Positions 25,947 to 35,221 of a stretch of 64,000 bases of DNA are shown here, piece after piece. Below the pieces are notes generated by a model. It ran no database searches. It was not told the DNA's origin and was given only the letters and a program-made list of their open reading frames with translations. The position numbers and the translations under genes were made by a program. Position 1 is the stretch's first letter; every line of letters begins with the position of its first letter. This stretch comes from Muribaculaceae bacterium Isolate-110 (HZI) (GTDB lineage Bacteria; Bacteroidota; Bacteroidia; Bacteroidales; Muribaculaceae). Location of the stretch: assembly GCA_003762875.1 (NCBI GenBank), contig RIBL01000002.1:62001-126000 (forward strand). The letters are read 5' to 3'.

Positions 25947-27497
25947 ATGCGAATCTTACATATCTACATTTTTCTTATCATATTACTGACAATTTGTTCT
26001 TGCTCTAACCAATCCGCTTCCGAACAAAACAGTATTGCAAGGGCCGAGTCATTGATAAATAATCATTCAGACTCAGTTCTTGCAATTCTTGATAGCATTG
26101 ATATTGAACAACTTGGCCCTCAAAAGGCATACGCCTATTATTTGAAAGGCAAAGCAAAACTCGATCTCCACAACTATCCCGAAGCCATGGATGCGTTTCT
26201 TCATGCCGAGAAATGTGCCGAGCAGACAGGCAACGACAGTGTGCTCGCACTGTCGAGAGTAGGCATGATGAATCTTTGCGACTCGATATGCGACAACAAC
26301 GAGAAGGGTCACTATGCCGTTAAAGCATGCGAGGTATACGAAAAATATCACGACTATGACAATATGTATGCCATACTGTCAGGTTTTACCAATTATCATG
26401 CTCCCGAAGACAGGCCAGCCATTCATGCCGACAAAATAAAGCACTATGCATCAATACTTAACGACAACGACACGACTCGTTGTTATTTCTATGCCGATAC
26501 ACTCGAGCGACGGAGCGAACGGCTGTATCGGCAGTTGGAAAATTTCAATTCTCCTGATGTAACATCATGGCTTATGATTGATGGGCTCAAAGGCTTCAAT
26601 CCATATAATCTTTCCGAAAAAATTAAGAATGACGATGGGTGGCGTGAGTATATTTCCAGCGATTCGGCCAATATATCCGCAAAAAACGCCCATCTTGTAG
26701 CCTGGTTGCTGTGGGAACAAGGCCTTGATGAAAATGCCAATGATTTCATAACCTATTACAGGGAAGAATACCGCGAACCGATCATAAACCAGACATTTGA
26801 CACCATAAACAAGCGGCTTATACCATATGTGTCCTTCCGGCTTAAGGACAGGAGAAGAAAAGAGTTCCGCTCCACATTTCAGGAAGATGTCAGAGCGGTG
26901 GTCGTGCGGTTTAACTATGAAGAGGTGCTTATGCGCGAGCAGACCATCCGCTTTCAGCGCGTAGTGATAATACTCATCTCCGCTCTTGCCATAGCCGTAA
27001 TGTCGGCGATTGCCATATACATACGCACAGCCACCATACGTCGCCGCCGTCGTCAGGAGCAGGACATGCTGACAGCCTCAGAACTGCGCACCGCCCTCCA
27101 CGACCTCGAGGAGCTGCATCTCAACACACTCTCACACCTGTGTGACACTTATTACGAGAATTATGCCAACGAGTCGGTCAAGTCAAAGGCCGCACGCGAC
27201 ACACTCAGAGCCATCTCGGAACTGGCCTCGTCGGACGACTTCGTGACAAGGCTTGAAAAGCATCTCGATGACACCGCCGACGGCCTCATGAGCTGCCTGC
27301 GCGCCGAGATGCCTGACCTCAAGGAGTCAGACACGCGACTGTTTCTCTACAACGCTCTGGGCCTGTCGATTCCCTCAATATGTCTGATGCTCGGCGAACG
27401 CAGAGAGGTAATCTACAACCGCCGTCTGCGTCTTCGCGCACGCATCCGCGAAGTCGCCCCGACTCACATGGAAATATTTCTGAATTATCTGCGCTAA
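25947..27497 (+). CDS. Membrane-anchored TPR regulator-like lipoprotein
   Basis: A 516-residue protein. It begins with a lipoprotein signal (MRILHIYIFLIILLTICSC, Cys19), continues with TPR-like helical repeats (residues about 30-320; QKAYAYYLKGKAKLDLHNYP is a clear one), has one membrane segment (VVIILISALAIAVMSAIAIYI, about 345-365) and ends with a basic, probably cytoplasmic helical region (RRRRRQEQ onward) whose last 60 residues look like a winged or LuxR-like DNA-binding fold (LGLSIPSICLMLGERREVIY). This architecture is common in Bacteroidetes and is presumed to sense at the envelope and act in the cytoplasm; no target is known. The signal fixes the start. Confidence 0.82.
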   Translation: MRILHIYIFLIILLTICSCSNQSASEQNSIARAESLINNHSDSVLAILDSIDIEQLGPQKAYAYYLKGKAKLDLHNYPEAMDAFLHAEKCAEQTGNDSVLALSRVGMMNLCDSICDNNEKGHYAVKACEVYEKYHDYDNMYAILSGFTNYHAPEDRPAIHADKIKHYASILNDNDTTRCYFYADTLERRSERLYRQLENFNSPDVTSWLMIDGLKGFNPYNLSEKIKNDDGWREYISSDSANISAKNAHLVAWLLWEQGLDENANDFITYYREEYREPIINQTFDTINKRLIPYVSFRLKDRRRKEFRSTFQEDVRAVVVRFNYEEVLMREQTIRFQRVVIILISALAIAVMSAIAIYIRTATIRRRRRQEQDMLTASELRTALHDLEELHLNTLSHLCDTYYENYANESVKSKAARDTLRAISELASSDDFVTRLEKHLDDTADGLMSCLRAEMPDLKESDTRLFLYNALGLSIPSICLMLGERREVIYNRRLRLRARIREVAPTHMEIFLNYLR

Positions 27498-27758
27498 GCG
27501 ACATTATCGCACCTTTGCGTGACAAATCATGGCGTAACTTTGCAGCACACAACCTCCACACCCCCGCATCAATCACCCACCCCTCCCCCCCCTTTAATCA
27601 ACCCAACCCCCACACAACACCTCCCCCATCAGCCATCCACCCCACCCATCCCCGCCACGCTCCCGCAAAGTCAACCGACACATGGTCACCCCCCATCGTT
27701 CCGGCAAGCCCCCTGTCGTGATTTTTTCGCCATTTTATTAGCCCAGAAGTAACAATGC
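27498..27758. other. Non-coding gap with C-rich, G-poor tract before gyrA
   Basis: It contains a promoter-like pair (TTTG 27514-27517, 17 bases, TAACTTTG 27535-27542), then an extreme C-rich tract: bases 27551-27660 hold 67 C and 4 G on the plus strand. The tract would make an unstructured, pyrimidine-rich RNA. No protein gene is credible here. Confidence 0.6.
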
Positions 27759-27794
27759 TTTGAAAAAAAATTATTACCTTTGTGGGTAAATTTG
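27759..27794 (+). promoter_or_regulatory. Probable promoter of gyrA
   Basis: TTTG (27759-27762) and TAAATTTG (27787-27794) are separated by 24 bases, slightly long. A second -7-like box, TACCTTTG, is at 27775-27782. The ATG lies 28 bases past the last box. Confidence 0.5.
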
Positions 27795-27822
27795 TCGTAA
27801 AAAATCACATTTCAATTAAACG

Positions 27823-30456
27823 ATGATTGAAGAAGACCGAATAATAAAGATAGACATCGAAAACGAAATGAAGAGTGCCTACATCGACTACTCAATGTCG
27901 GTGATAGTGTCGCGCGCGCTTCCTGATGTGCGCGACGGCCTGAAGCCCGTCCACAGGCGTGTGCTCTTCGGTATGAACGAGATGGGCAACACATCCGACA
28001 AGCCCCACAAGAAGTCGGCCAACTGCGTCGGCGAGGTAATGGGTAAGTATCACCCCCACGGCGACTCGTCGATCTACGGCACCGTAGTGCGTCTGGCACA
28101 GCCCTGGGCCATGAGATACTGCCTGGTCGACGGCCATGGCAACTTCGGCTCGGTCGACGGCGACGGAGCGGCAGCCATGCGTTACACCGAGGTGCGCCTC
28201 GACCGCCTGGGCGAAGAGATGCTCGCCGACATCGAGTCGGACACCGTTGATTTCCAGCCCAACTATGACAACTCGCGTCAGGAACCCGTCGTGCTCCCCA
28301 CCCGCTTCCCCAACCTGCTGGTCAACGGAGCCTCGGGCATCGCCGTCGGCATGGCCACCAACATGCCCACCCACAACCTGGCCGAGTCAATCAACGCCTG
28401 TGTAGCCTATATCGACGACCCCGAGATCGACATCCCCGGTCTGATGAAATACATCCCCGCCCCAGACTTCCCCACCGGCGGCACCATCTACGGCTACAAC
28501 GGAGTCAAGGAAGCCTATGAGACAGGCCGCGGCCGAGTACTCATACGCGCCAAAGCCGAAATAGAAGCCGAGGACAACCACGAGAATATCATCGTAACCG
28601 AGATACCCTATAACGTCAACAAGGCCGAGCTCATCAGCTACATAGCCGACCTCGTGACCGACAAGAAGCTCGACGGCATCGCCGACATCAACGACGAGAG
28701 CAACTACAAGGGCATGCGCATCGTCATCAAGCTCAAGAGCGACGCCAACTCCAACGTGGTGCTCAACAAGCTTTACAAGATGACCCAGATGCAGGCCTCG
28801 TTCAGCGTCAACAACGTGGCCCTCGTCAACGGACGTCCCCGCACACTCAACCTCAAGGAACTTATCAGCGAGTTTGTGGCCCACCGCCACGAAGTGGTGA
28901 TACGCCGCACTAAATATGAGCTGCGCAAGGCTCAGGAGCGCGCCCACATACTCGAGGGTCTCATCATAGCCTCGCAGAACATTGACGAGGTGATACGCAT
29001 CATCCGCGGCGCGGCCGACACCATGGACGCTCGCGAGAAGCTCAAGGAGCGTTTCGCCCTCACCGACCCGCAGACCGCAGCCATCGTCGAGATGCGTCTG
29101 CGTCAGCTCACCGGTCTGGAGCAAGACAAGCTCAAAAACGAGTATGACGAGCTGGAGAAGGAGATAGCCCGCCTCGAACTGATACTCTCAGACGATGACG
29201 TGTGTCGCGCTGTAATCAAAGAGGAGCTAATCGAGATACGCGACAAGTATGGCGACGCGCGCCGCACCGACATAGACTACACCGCCGGCGACTTCAATGC
29301 CGAGGATTTCTATGCCGATGACGACATGATCATCACCATCTCCCACCGCGGATATATCAAGCGCACACAGCTCAGCGAGTTCCGCGCACAAAACCGCGGC
29401 GGCGTCGGTGCAAAGGGCTCCGACACCCGCGACGAGGACTTCATCGAGCACATCTATCCCGCCTCGATGCACAACTACATGCTCTTCTTCACCCAGAAGG
29501 GACGCTGCTACTGGCTCAAAGTCTATGAGATACCCGAAGGAGCGAAAAATTCCAAAGGCCGCGCCATCCAGAACATGCTCAACATCGAGCCCGACGACGC
29601 CATCAAGGCCTTTATCTGCACCAAAAATCTCGGTGACGAAGAGTTTGTCACAAGCCACAACCTCGTGTTTGCCACCAAGAAGGGCATAATCAAGAAAACA
29701 AGTCTCAAAGCCTACTCACGTCCCCGCGCCAAGGGCGTCAACGCCATCATCATCCGCGAGGGCGACGAGCTGCTCAGCGTCGAGATGACCGACGGCAACT
29801 GCGACATACTCATGGCCAACCGCAACGGCCGCGCCATCCGATTCCCCGAAAACAAGGTGCGCGAGATGGGACGTATGTCCACTGGCGTGCGCGGCATGAC
29901 CCTCGACGGCGATGATGACGAAGTGGTAGGCCTCATATGCATGCCCGCCGACACCATAAATAATGTAATGGTGCTCAGCGAGCGCGGATATGGCAAGCGC
30001 ACAGCCCTCGACATCGAGACCGAAGTCGACGGCAAGATGGAGCGTGTGCCCGTCTACCGCATCACCAACCGCGGCGGCAAGGGTGTACGCACCATGAACA
30101 TCACCGAGCGCACCGGCCGCCTCGTAGCCATCGAGAGTGTCAACGACGGCAACGACCTCGTTATTATCAACAAGAGCGGTATCACCCTGCGCATCCACGT
30201 CAGCGACATAAAGGTGCAGGGCCGCTACACCCAAGGCGTGAGAATCATCAACCTCGACAAGCGCAACGACACGATAGCCTCGGTGTGCTGCGTGGATTCC
30301 GACCCCGAAGAGGAAGTGACCGAAGTGGAAGCTCAGACAGAAGCACCCGAAGAGCTGATATTTGACGACCCCGCTGCCGACGAAGCCGACGACGACATCA
30401 TTACCGACGACATCGATGAAGCCGACCAGCCCGCGGCCGATGACGAACTTGATTAA
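27823..30456 (+). CDS. gyrA: DNA gyrase subunit A
   Basis: An 877-residue type II topoisomerase A subunit. The N-terminal breakage-reunion domain has the active-site Tyr121 ([11 protein letters not shown]) and the quinolone-resistance region [20 protein letters not shown] (Ser82, Gly86). The C-terminal half carries the six-bladed DNA-wrapping beta-propeller with a GyrA-box-like QNRGGVG (consensus QRRGGKG) and ends in a long acidic tail. The propeller and tail support GyrA over ParC. With GyrB it introduces negative supercoils. It stands alone, and its 3' region folds into a nested hairpin that ends in a T run. Confidence 0.95.
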   Translation: MIEEDRIIKIDIENEMKSAYIDYSMSVIVSRALPDVRDGLKPVHRRVLFGMNEMGNTSDKPHKKSANCVGEVMGKYHPHGDSSIYGTVVRLAQPWAMRYCLVDGHGNFGSVDGDGAAAMRYTEVRLDRLGEEMLADIESDTVDFQPNYDNSRQEPVVLPTRFPNLLVNGASGIAVGMATNMPTHNLAESINACVAYIDDPEIDIPGLMKYIPAPDFPTGGTIYGYNGVKEAYETGRGRVLIRAKAEIEAEDNHENIIVTEIPYNVNKAELISYIADLVTDKKLDGIADINDESNYKGMRIVIKLKSDANSNVVLNKLYKMTQMQASFSVNNVALVNGRPRTLNLKELISEFVAHRHEVVIRRTKYELRKAQERAHILEGLIIASQNIDEVIRIIRGAADTMDAREKLKERFALTDPQTAAIVEMRLRQLTGLEQDKLKNEYDELEKEIARLELILSDDDVCRAVIKEELIEIRDKYGDARRTDIDYTAGDFNAEDFYADDDMIITISHRGYIKRTQLSEFRAQNRGGVGAKGSDTRDEDFIEHIYPASMHNYMLFFTQKGRCYWLKVYEIPEGAKNSKGRAIQNMLNIEPDDAIKAFICTKNLGDEEFVTSHNLVFATKKGIIKKTSLKAYSRPRAKGVNAIIIREGDELLSVEMTDGNCDILMANRNGRAIRFPENKVREMGRMSTGVRGMTLDGDDDEVVGLICMPADTINNVMVLSERGYGKRTALDIETEVDGKMERVPVYRITNRGGKGVRTMNITERTGRLVAIESVNDGNDLVIINKSGITLRIHVSDIKVQGRYTQGVRIINLDKRNDTIASVCCVDSDPEEEVTEVEAQTEAPEELIFDDPAADEADDDIITDDIDEADQPAADDELD

Positions 30457-30467
30457 ACAAAACCAAG

Positions 30468-30578
30468 GAATTTGGAGTTATAAAGATTATAGCATGAAGT
30501 CTCAACTGTCACACCGATCTGACATACGCAGACCCCTTCATCACATGTTTTTTTATCTCCAAATTCTCCCGTTTTTTT
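30468..30578 (+). terminator. Nested hairpin and T run after gyrA
   Basis: GAATTTGGAG (30468-30477) pairs with CTCCAAATTC (30557-30566). Inside it ATGAAG (30494-30499) pairs with CTTCAT (30536-30541), and inside that GTCA (30508-30511) pairs with TGAC (30520-30523). A T run follows at 30572-30578. It could be an unusually large terminator or a processed 3' RNA. Confidence 0.5.
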
Positions 30579-30618
30579 AACTCTACAAATACATTACCAA
30601 TTCTAATAACCCCCGATT

Positions 30619-31842
30619 ATGAAAAAGATCTGCGTCCTGACGCTCGGGCTACTTGCCGCAGCGTCGATGTCAGCCCAGACCGCGACCGTAAAAGAAGCGG
30701 AAAAGGCTTTTAAGAATGTCAATTCTTATAGCAGCTATCAGAATGCCGTAAAGGCCATCACACCTGCGTTTTCCAACGCCGAGACTTCAGCCAACGCCCA
30801 GACCTACTGGATCCCCGGCAAGGCAGGCTTCAAGCTCTATGACGACATGTATGGTCAGAAAGTCATCGGCAAGGATGTCAACCTCGACGAGATGGGCTCC
30901 GCACTGCTCGACGGCTACAACTACTCGCTCAAGGCTCTCAGCCTCGACACCGTGACCGATGCCAAAGGTAAGGTAAAGACCAAATATTCCAAGGATATCG
31001 TAGCCGCTATCGCCTCTCACCACGCCGACTTCGCCAACTCCGGCTCAGGCTTCTGGGATTCCAAAAACTATCCAAAGGCCTATGAAGCGTTCATGGCTTA
31101 CATTAACATTCCCGGCAACGCCAGTCTCGGCCAGTCTGCACCCAAGGCCCTTGCCGACTCCGTAGCCGCCCAGATGGCCTACTATGCAGGTCTCGCCGCA
31201 TGGCAGGCCGAGATGCTCCCCGAAGCCGCAAAGGCTTTCGAGCAGATGATGGCTATCGGCTATGACGAAATGGCAGCCTATGACTATGCCTACTCTGTGG
31301 CCTATCAGATGAACGACGAGGCCAAGAAGCTCCAGTATTCCAAGATTGCCTATGACAAATTCGGCTCTGCAAAGCCCGAATTTCTCCAGCGCATCATCTC
31401 GTCCTACATGGCCGACAAGAAGTATGACGAGGCTATGAACATGCTCGAGACCGCTATAAAGAACGACCCCACCAACGGCACCAACTATTACCTCATCGGC
31501 GTGCTCTACGACGACAAGGGTGAAAAGGAAAAGTCTCAGGAGTCATTCAAGAAGGCTGTGGAAATCGACCCCAACAATGCCATGGCCAACTTCAGCTACG
31601 GCACAGCTCTCATCCAGCAGTATGAGCGTCTCGACGAGAAGACCGGCGAGATGAGCCAGGGCGAATACAACAAGTATAAGGCCGAGAACATGAATCCCCT
31701 TCTCAAAGAAGCCGCCGTATATCTCGAAAAAGCTTACGAGCTTGACAACGAGATGACCAACGCACTCACCAACCTAAAGATTGTATATTACAACCTTAAC
31801 GACGGTGCCAACCTCGACCGCGTAGAGAAGCTTCTTCTTTAA
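30619..31842 (+). CDS. Secreted TPR-repeat protein
   Basis: A 407-residue protein with a signal peptide (about residues 1-19, cut after MSAQ). The mature part is helical with TPR units; YDEAMNMLETAIKNDPTNGTNYYLIGVLYDDKG and the following SQESFKKAVEIDPNNAMANF are the clearest, near residues 270-340. No catalytic motif is seen, so it is probably a periplasmic scaffold. It stands between gyrA and a strong terminator and looks monocistronic. Confidence 0.88.
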   Translation: MKKICVLTLGLLAAASMSAQTATVKEAEKAFKNVNSYSSYQNAVKAITPAFSNAETSANAQTYWIPGKAGFKLYDDMYGQKVIGKDVNLDEMGSALLDGYNYSLKALSLDTVTDAKGKVKTKYSKDIVAAIASHHADFANSGSGFWDSKNYPKAYEAFMAYINIPGNASLGQSAPKALADSVAAQMAYYAGLAAWQAEMLPEAAKAFEQMMAIGYDEMAAYDYAYSVAYQMNDEAKKLQYSKIAYDKFGSAKPEFLQRIISSYMADKKYDEAMNMLETAIKNDPTNGTNYYLIGVLYDDKGEKEKSQESFKKAVEIDPNNAMANFSYGTALIQQYERLDEKTGEMSQGEYNKYKAENMNPLLKEAAVYLEKAYELDNEMTNALTNLKIVYYNLNDGANLDRVEKLLL

Positions 31843-31856
31843 TCAAGTCAGATAAA

Positions 31857-31901
31857 GCCGTCGCAAGAAGCCATCACCGACCTCTTGCGACGGCATTTTT
31901 T
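31857..31901 (+). terminator. Terminator after the TPR gene
   Basis: A 12-base perfect stem (GCCGTCGCAAGA with TCTTGCGACGGC), a 14-base loop and a run of T. Confidence 0.9.
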
Positions 31902-31951
31902 ATTATCTATCTGATTCACACTCACAGATTCAGACCATCCATCACAATCCA

Positions 31952-32491
31952 ATGAGCGACACACTCTCACAATTTGACTCCGCCCTGGCTCTATGCCGTG
32001 ACATCTTTGACAAAAAACTCCGCGACTACGGAGCCTCATGGCGCATAATGCGTCCGCGATCCATCACCGACCAGCTCTACATCAAAGCCAAGCGCATCCG
32101 CACACTCGAGGAAGAGGAAGCTATGGTCGACGAGGGTGTGCTCGGCGAGTTTATGGCTATAATCAACTATGGACTGGTCGGGCTGATACAGCTCCAACTT
32201 GGATATGCCGACAACGCCGACATCACCCCCGACCGGGCCATCACTCTCTATGACGAAAAGATGAAGACCGCGCGCGACCTCATGGCCGCCAAGACCCATG
32301 ACTATGGCGACGCATGGCGCGGAATGAGAGTTAACTCCTACACCGACTTCATACTCACCAAGATACAACGTGTCAAGGAGATTGAAGGCAACTCAGGCCA
32401 CACCATCATCTCGGAAGGCATCGACTCCAACTATCTCGACATCATCAACTATGCAGTCTTCGCAGTCATCAAACTCACCCAGGCCGACTGA
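31952..32491 (+). CDS. DUF1599 family protein
   Basis: A 179-residue protein with two related halves. Each half carries a KxxDYGxxWRxMR motif (DKKLRDYGASWRIMR near residue 22 and KTHDYGDAWRGMR near 118) followed by a lysine- and Arg-containing helix and INYxLVxLI/INYAVFAVI. It matches the DUF1599 family, which has no established function; the repeats look like a duplicated helical domain. The DoxX-family gene overlaps its 3' end by 41 bases. In Bacteroides the DUF1599 and DoxX genes usually sit next to tpiA, SPOR and folE, which here lie 9-11 kb away. Confidence 0.85.
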   Translation: MSDTLSQFDSALALCRDIFDKKLRDYGASWRIMRPRSITDQLYIKAKRIRTLEEEEAMVDEGVLGEFMAIINYGLVGLIQLQLGYADNADITPDRAITLYDEKMKTARDLMAAKTHDYGDAWRGMRVNSYTDFILTKIQRVKEIEGNSGHTIISEGIDSNYLDIINYAVFAVIKLTQAD

Positions 32492-33803
32492 CACCCCTCA
32501 CCGTCTGCTGCGCGAACGGCTCTATCACCCGGCAGCCGTGTGGCTGCTGCGCATACTCATCGGTGCGACCTTCATTATGTCGGGCTTTGTCAAAGGCATC
32601 GACCCGTGGGGCAGTGTAATAAAAATCAGCGAATACTTCACCGTATGGGGCTGGGACGTGCCGCGCTCGCTCGTGACATGCGCTGCCTTTGCCCTCGGAG
32701 CCTACGAATTTGTATGGGGCTTCATGGTATTGCTCGGATGTTACCGCCGCACAGCCGTGTGGCTGCTCTCGGCCATGATGGCCGTGATGCTGCCGCTCAC
32801 ACTCTATATCGCCCTCTATTCGCCGGTCGACGACTGCGGATGTTTCGGCGACTTTCTCATCATCTCCAACACAGCCACGTTTGTCAAAAACATATTCATC
32901 TCGGCGGCACTCATCTATCTCATCCTTTACAATACACGCGTGTCGGGATTGTTTTTCCCTTACACCCAATGGATTGTGGGCGGACTGGTAACCCTCTACA
33001 TTCTGGCCATAGAGTTTTACGGCTATAACGTGCAGCCGCTCATCGACTTCCGCCAGTACACAGCCGGCACCACACTCCTGCCCCCCGACACTGACGACGA
33101 CACGGCTGCCGAGACAGTGTATGAATACACCTACTCCAAGGACGGACTCGAGGAGACCTTCACTATCGACGCTCTGCCCGACTCAACCTGGACTTTCATG
33201 AGCCGCAAACTCGTGAGCGGAGGCGAAATAAATACCGACGGCTTCACCATAATCGAGGACGGCGAGGACATCACGGCCGACATCATCGACAGCGAGGCCG
33301 AACAGTTTCTCGTCACCATCCCCGACATCCATGACGTCGACCTCTCCTACACTTATATCATCAACGAGCTCAACGACTTCATCACCGGCCGCGGCGGCTC
33401 GCTCATAGCCCTCATCAACAGCGATGAGGAGGGCATGGAACACTGGAAAGACATATCCATGGCCTCCTATCCCATCTATCAGGCCGACCCCAAGATGCTC
33501 AAGGAGCTGGCCCGCGGCAATGCCGCTCTCGTATATCTCGACCACGGCACCGTGATGTGGAAGCGGACCCTCTCGTCAATAGGCTATTCATTTATCACCG
33601 AGACTCCCCACGACAGGCTGATACGTTCGCTCAACCCCGAAACTGGCTATGTGCTGAAACTTGTCACCACGCCATTTGTTATAATTTTGCTCATACTGCT
33701 CGCACTCGACCGCAGCGGCAAACTTCTGGCATGGCACCTGGCCCGCCGCCGCAGACTCAAAAAAGCAGCGTCGGCCGACGATGATACCTCAGAAGCCAAA
33801 TAG
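32451..33803 (+). CDS. DoxX-family membrane protein with periplasmic domain
   Basis: About 450 residues if the ATG at 32451 is used; this is the last in-frame ATG before the first membrane segment, and it overlaps the DUF1599 gene by 41 bases. Four hydrophobic segments make a DoxX domain (AVWLLRILIGATFIMSGFVK, GAYEFVWGFMVLLGCY, LYIALYSPVDDCGCFGDFLI). A CGCFGD motif follows the third segment. The middle of the protein (about 200-410) is predicted to be soluble and thioredoxin-like in layout, and a final hydrophobic segment is followed by a basic tail. Family members act in redox or sulfur metabolism; the exact role is unknown. The stop overlaps an alternative start of dgt. Confidence 0.8.
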   Translation: MQSSQSSNSPRPTDTPHRLLRERLYHPAAVWLLRILIGATFIMSGFVKGIDPWGSVIKISEYFTVWGWDVPRSLVTCAAFALGAYEFVWGFMVLLGCYRRTAVWLLSAMMAVMLPLTLYIALYSPVDDCGCFGDFLIISNTATFVKNIFISAALIYLILYNTRVSGLFFPYTQWIVGGLVTLYILAIEFYGYNVQPLIDFRQYTAGTTLLPPDTDDDTAAETVYEYTYSKDGLEETFTIDALPDSTWTFMSRKLVSGGEINTDGFTIIEDGEDITADIIDSEAEQFLVTIPDIHDVDLSYTYIINELNDFITGRGGSLIALINSDEEGMEHWKDISMASYPIYQADPKMLKELARGNAALVYLDHGTVMWKRTLSSIGYSFITETPHDRLIRSLNPETGYVLKLVTTPFVIILLILLALDRSGKLLAWHLARRRRLKKAASADDDTSEAK

Positions 33804-33849
33804 ACACCTGTCAGACTTAACCACCGATAATCCACCCTCAACGACCGCT

Positions 33850-35214
33850 ATGCCTGACTATACTTCCGACACCATGAAATGGGACAAGCTGATTTCCGAC
33901 AAACGGTTCGGGCTTGAACATTACCACGACCCCAAGCCGGGAGCGCGCAACGACTTTCAGCGCGACTTTGACCGGCTCGTGTTTTCCTCACCGTTTCGCC
34001 GCCTGCAGAACAAGACACAGGTCTTCCCACTCCCCGGCAGCATATTTGTACACAACCGCCTGACCCACAGCCTCGAGGTGTCGTGCGTAGGACGCTCGCT
34101 GGCCCATGAGGTGGCCATACGCCTGCGCCCGCGCTATGCCGACACACCCGAAGTGCTCGACTCGCTCAACTATCTCGGCGACATCGTAGCGGCAGCCTGT
34201 CTGGCCCACGACCTGGGCAATCCGCCGTTTGGCCACTCGGGCGAGAAAGCCATACAGGCCTATTTCAGCGAAGGGGCCGGACTGCGGTTCAGAGAGCACC
34301 TGAGCGAGCGCGAATGGAACGACCTGACTCACTTCGAGGGTAACGCCAACGCCTTCCGTCTGCTCACCCATCGCTTCAACGGACGCCGCCAGGGAGGATT
34401 TGCAATGACCTACTCCACACTGGCCTCGATAGTCAAATATCCCTTCGAGTCGACACTTGCCGAAAGCCACGGCAAGTTTGGATTTTTCTCGTCGGAACAT
34501 GCAGACTTCATAAAAGTGGCCGACGAGCTTGGCATGCTGCGTCTCGCATCACCCGACGACACCATCCGCTACTCGCGCCACCCGCTGGTCTATATAGTCG
34601 AGGCGGCCGACGACATCTGTTATGAGATAATGGATATCGAGGACGCCCACAAGCTCAAGATACTCACTACCGGCGAGGTCATCCCCCTGCTGCTGGGCTA
34701 CTTTCCCCAAGAACGGCAGGAACATATGCTCAAGGTGATGAGCCACGTCGACGACCCCAACGAAAAGATAGCTTATCTGCGCTCATGCATCGTAGGGGTA
34801 CTGGTCGACCGTTGCGCCGACGCCTTTGCCGCCCATGAGGAGGAGATACTCGGCGGCACATTCCGCGGCAGTCTGCTCGACCACATAACCCCGCTCGAAA
34901 AGGAGGGCTACAGACGCTGCGAGTCGCTGTCGTGGGAAAAGATTTACTGTGCAAACGATGTGGTCGAAATCGAGCTTGCCGGCACGCGCATCATCTCGTT
35001 TCTGATCGACGAGCTGGTTAAAGCCGTGACCGACCCTATACTCAACTACTCGCGTCTGCTCCTGGCCAAAGTGCCTGAGCAATATGAGATAAACGCCCCT
35101 ACCCTCTACGGCAAGATGCAGGCCGTGCTCGACCACATCTCAGGCATGACCGACGTCTATGCCCTCGACCTCTATCGCCGCCTCAACGGCATGAGTCTCA
35201 AGATCAACAACTGA
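33850..35214 (+). CDS. dgt: Deoxyguanosinetriphosphate triphosphohydrolase (dGTPase)
   Basis: The start at ATG 33850 gives 454 residues; a longer frame from 33781 would overlap the preceding gene and adds non-conserved residues. The HD-domain metal ligands are visible in FVHNRLTHSLEVSCVGR and AACLAHDLGNPPFGHSGE, with a later EAADDICYEIMDIEDAH supplying the second Asp. The enzyme splits dGTP to deoxyguanosine and tripolyphosphate, which controls nucleotide pools. It is followed after seven bases by a TPM-domain gene, suggesting an operon. Confidence 0.93.
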   Translation: MPDYTSDTMKWDKLISDKRFGLEHYHDPKPGARNDFQRDFDRLVFSSPFRRLQNKTQVFPLPGSIFVHNRLTHSLEVSCVGRSLAHEVAIRLRPRYADTPEVLDSLNYLGDIVAAACLAHDLGNPPFGHSGEKAIQAYFSEGAGLRFREHLSEREWNDLTHFEGNANAFRLLTHRFNGRRQGGFAMTYSTLASIVKYPFESTLAESHGKFGFFSSEHADFIKVADELGMLRLASPDDTIRYSRHPLVYIVEAADDICYEIMDIEDAHKLKILTTGEVIPLLLGYFPQERQEHMLKVMSHVDDPNEKIAYLRSCIVGVLVDRCADAFAAHEEEILGGTFRGSLLDHITPLEKEGYRRCESLSWEKIYCANDVVEIELAGTRIISFLIDELVKAVTDPILNYSRLLLAKVPEQYEINAPTLYGKMQAVLDHISGMTDVYALDLYRRLNGMSLKINN

Positions 35215-35221
35215 CACAAGG

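Noticed and set aside
31952-32491. Domain-duplicated DUF1599 as two fused genes
   Set aside because: The two halves are similar, but the family itself is normally made of this repeat, so no recent fusion is implied.
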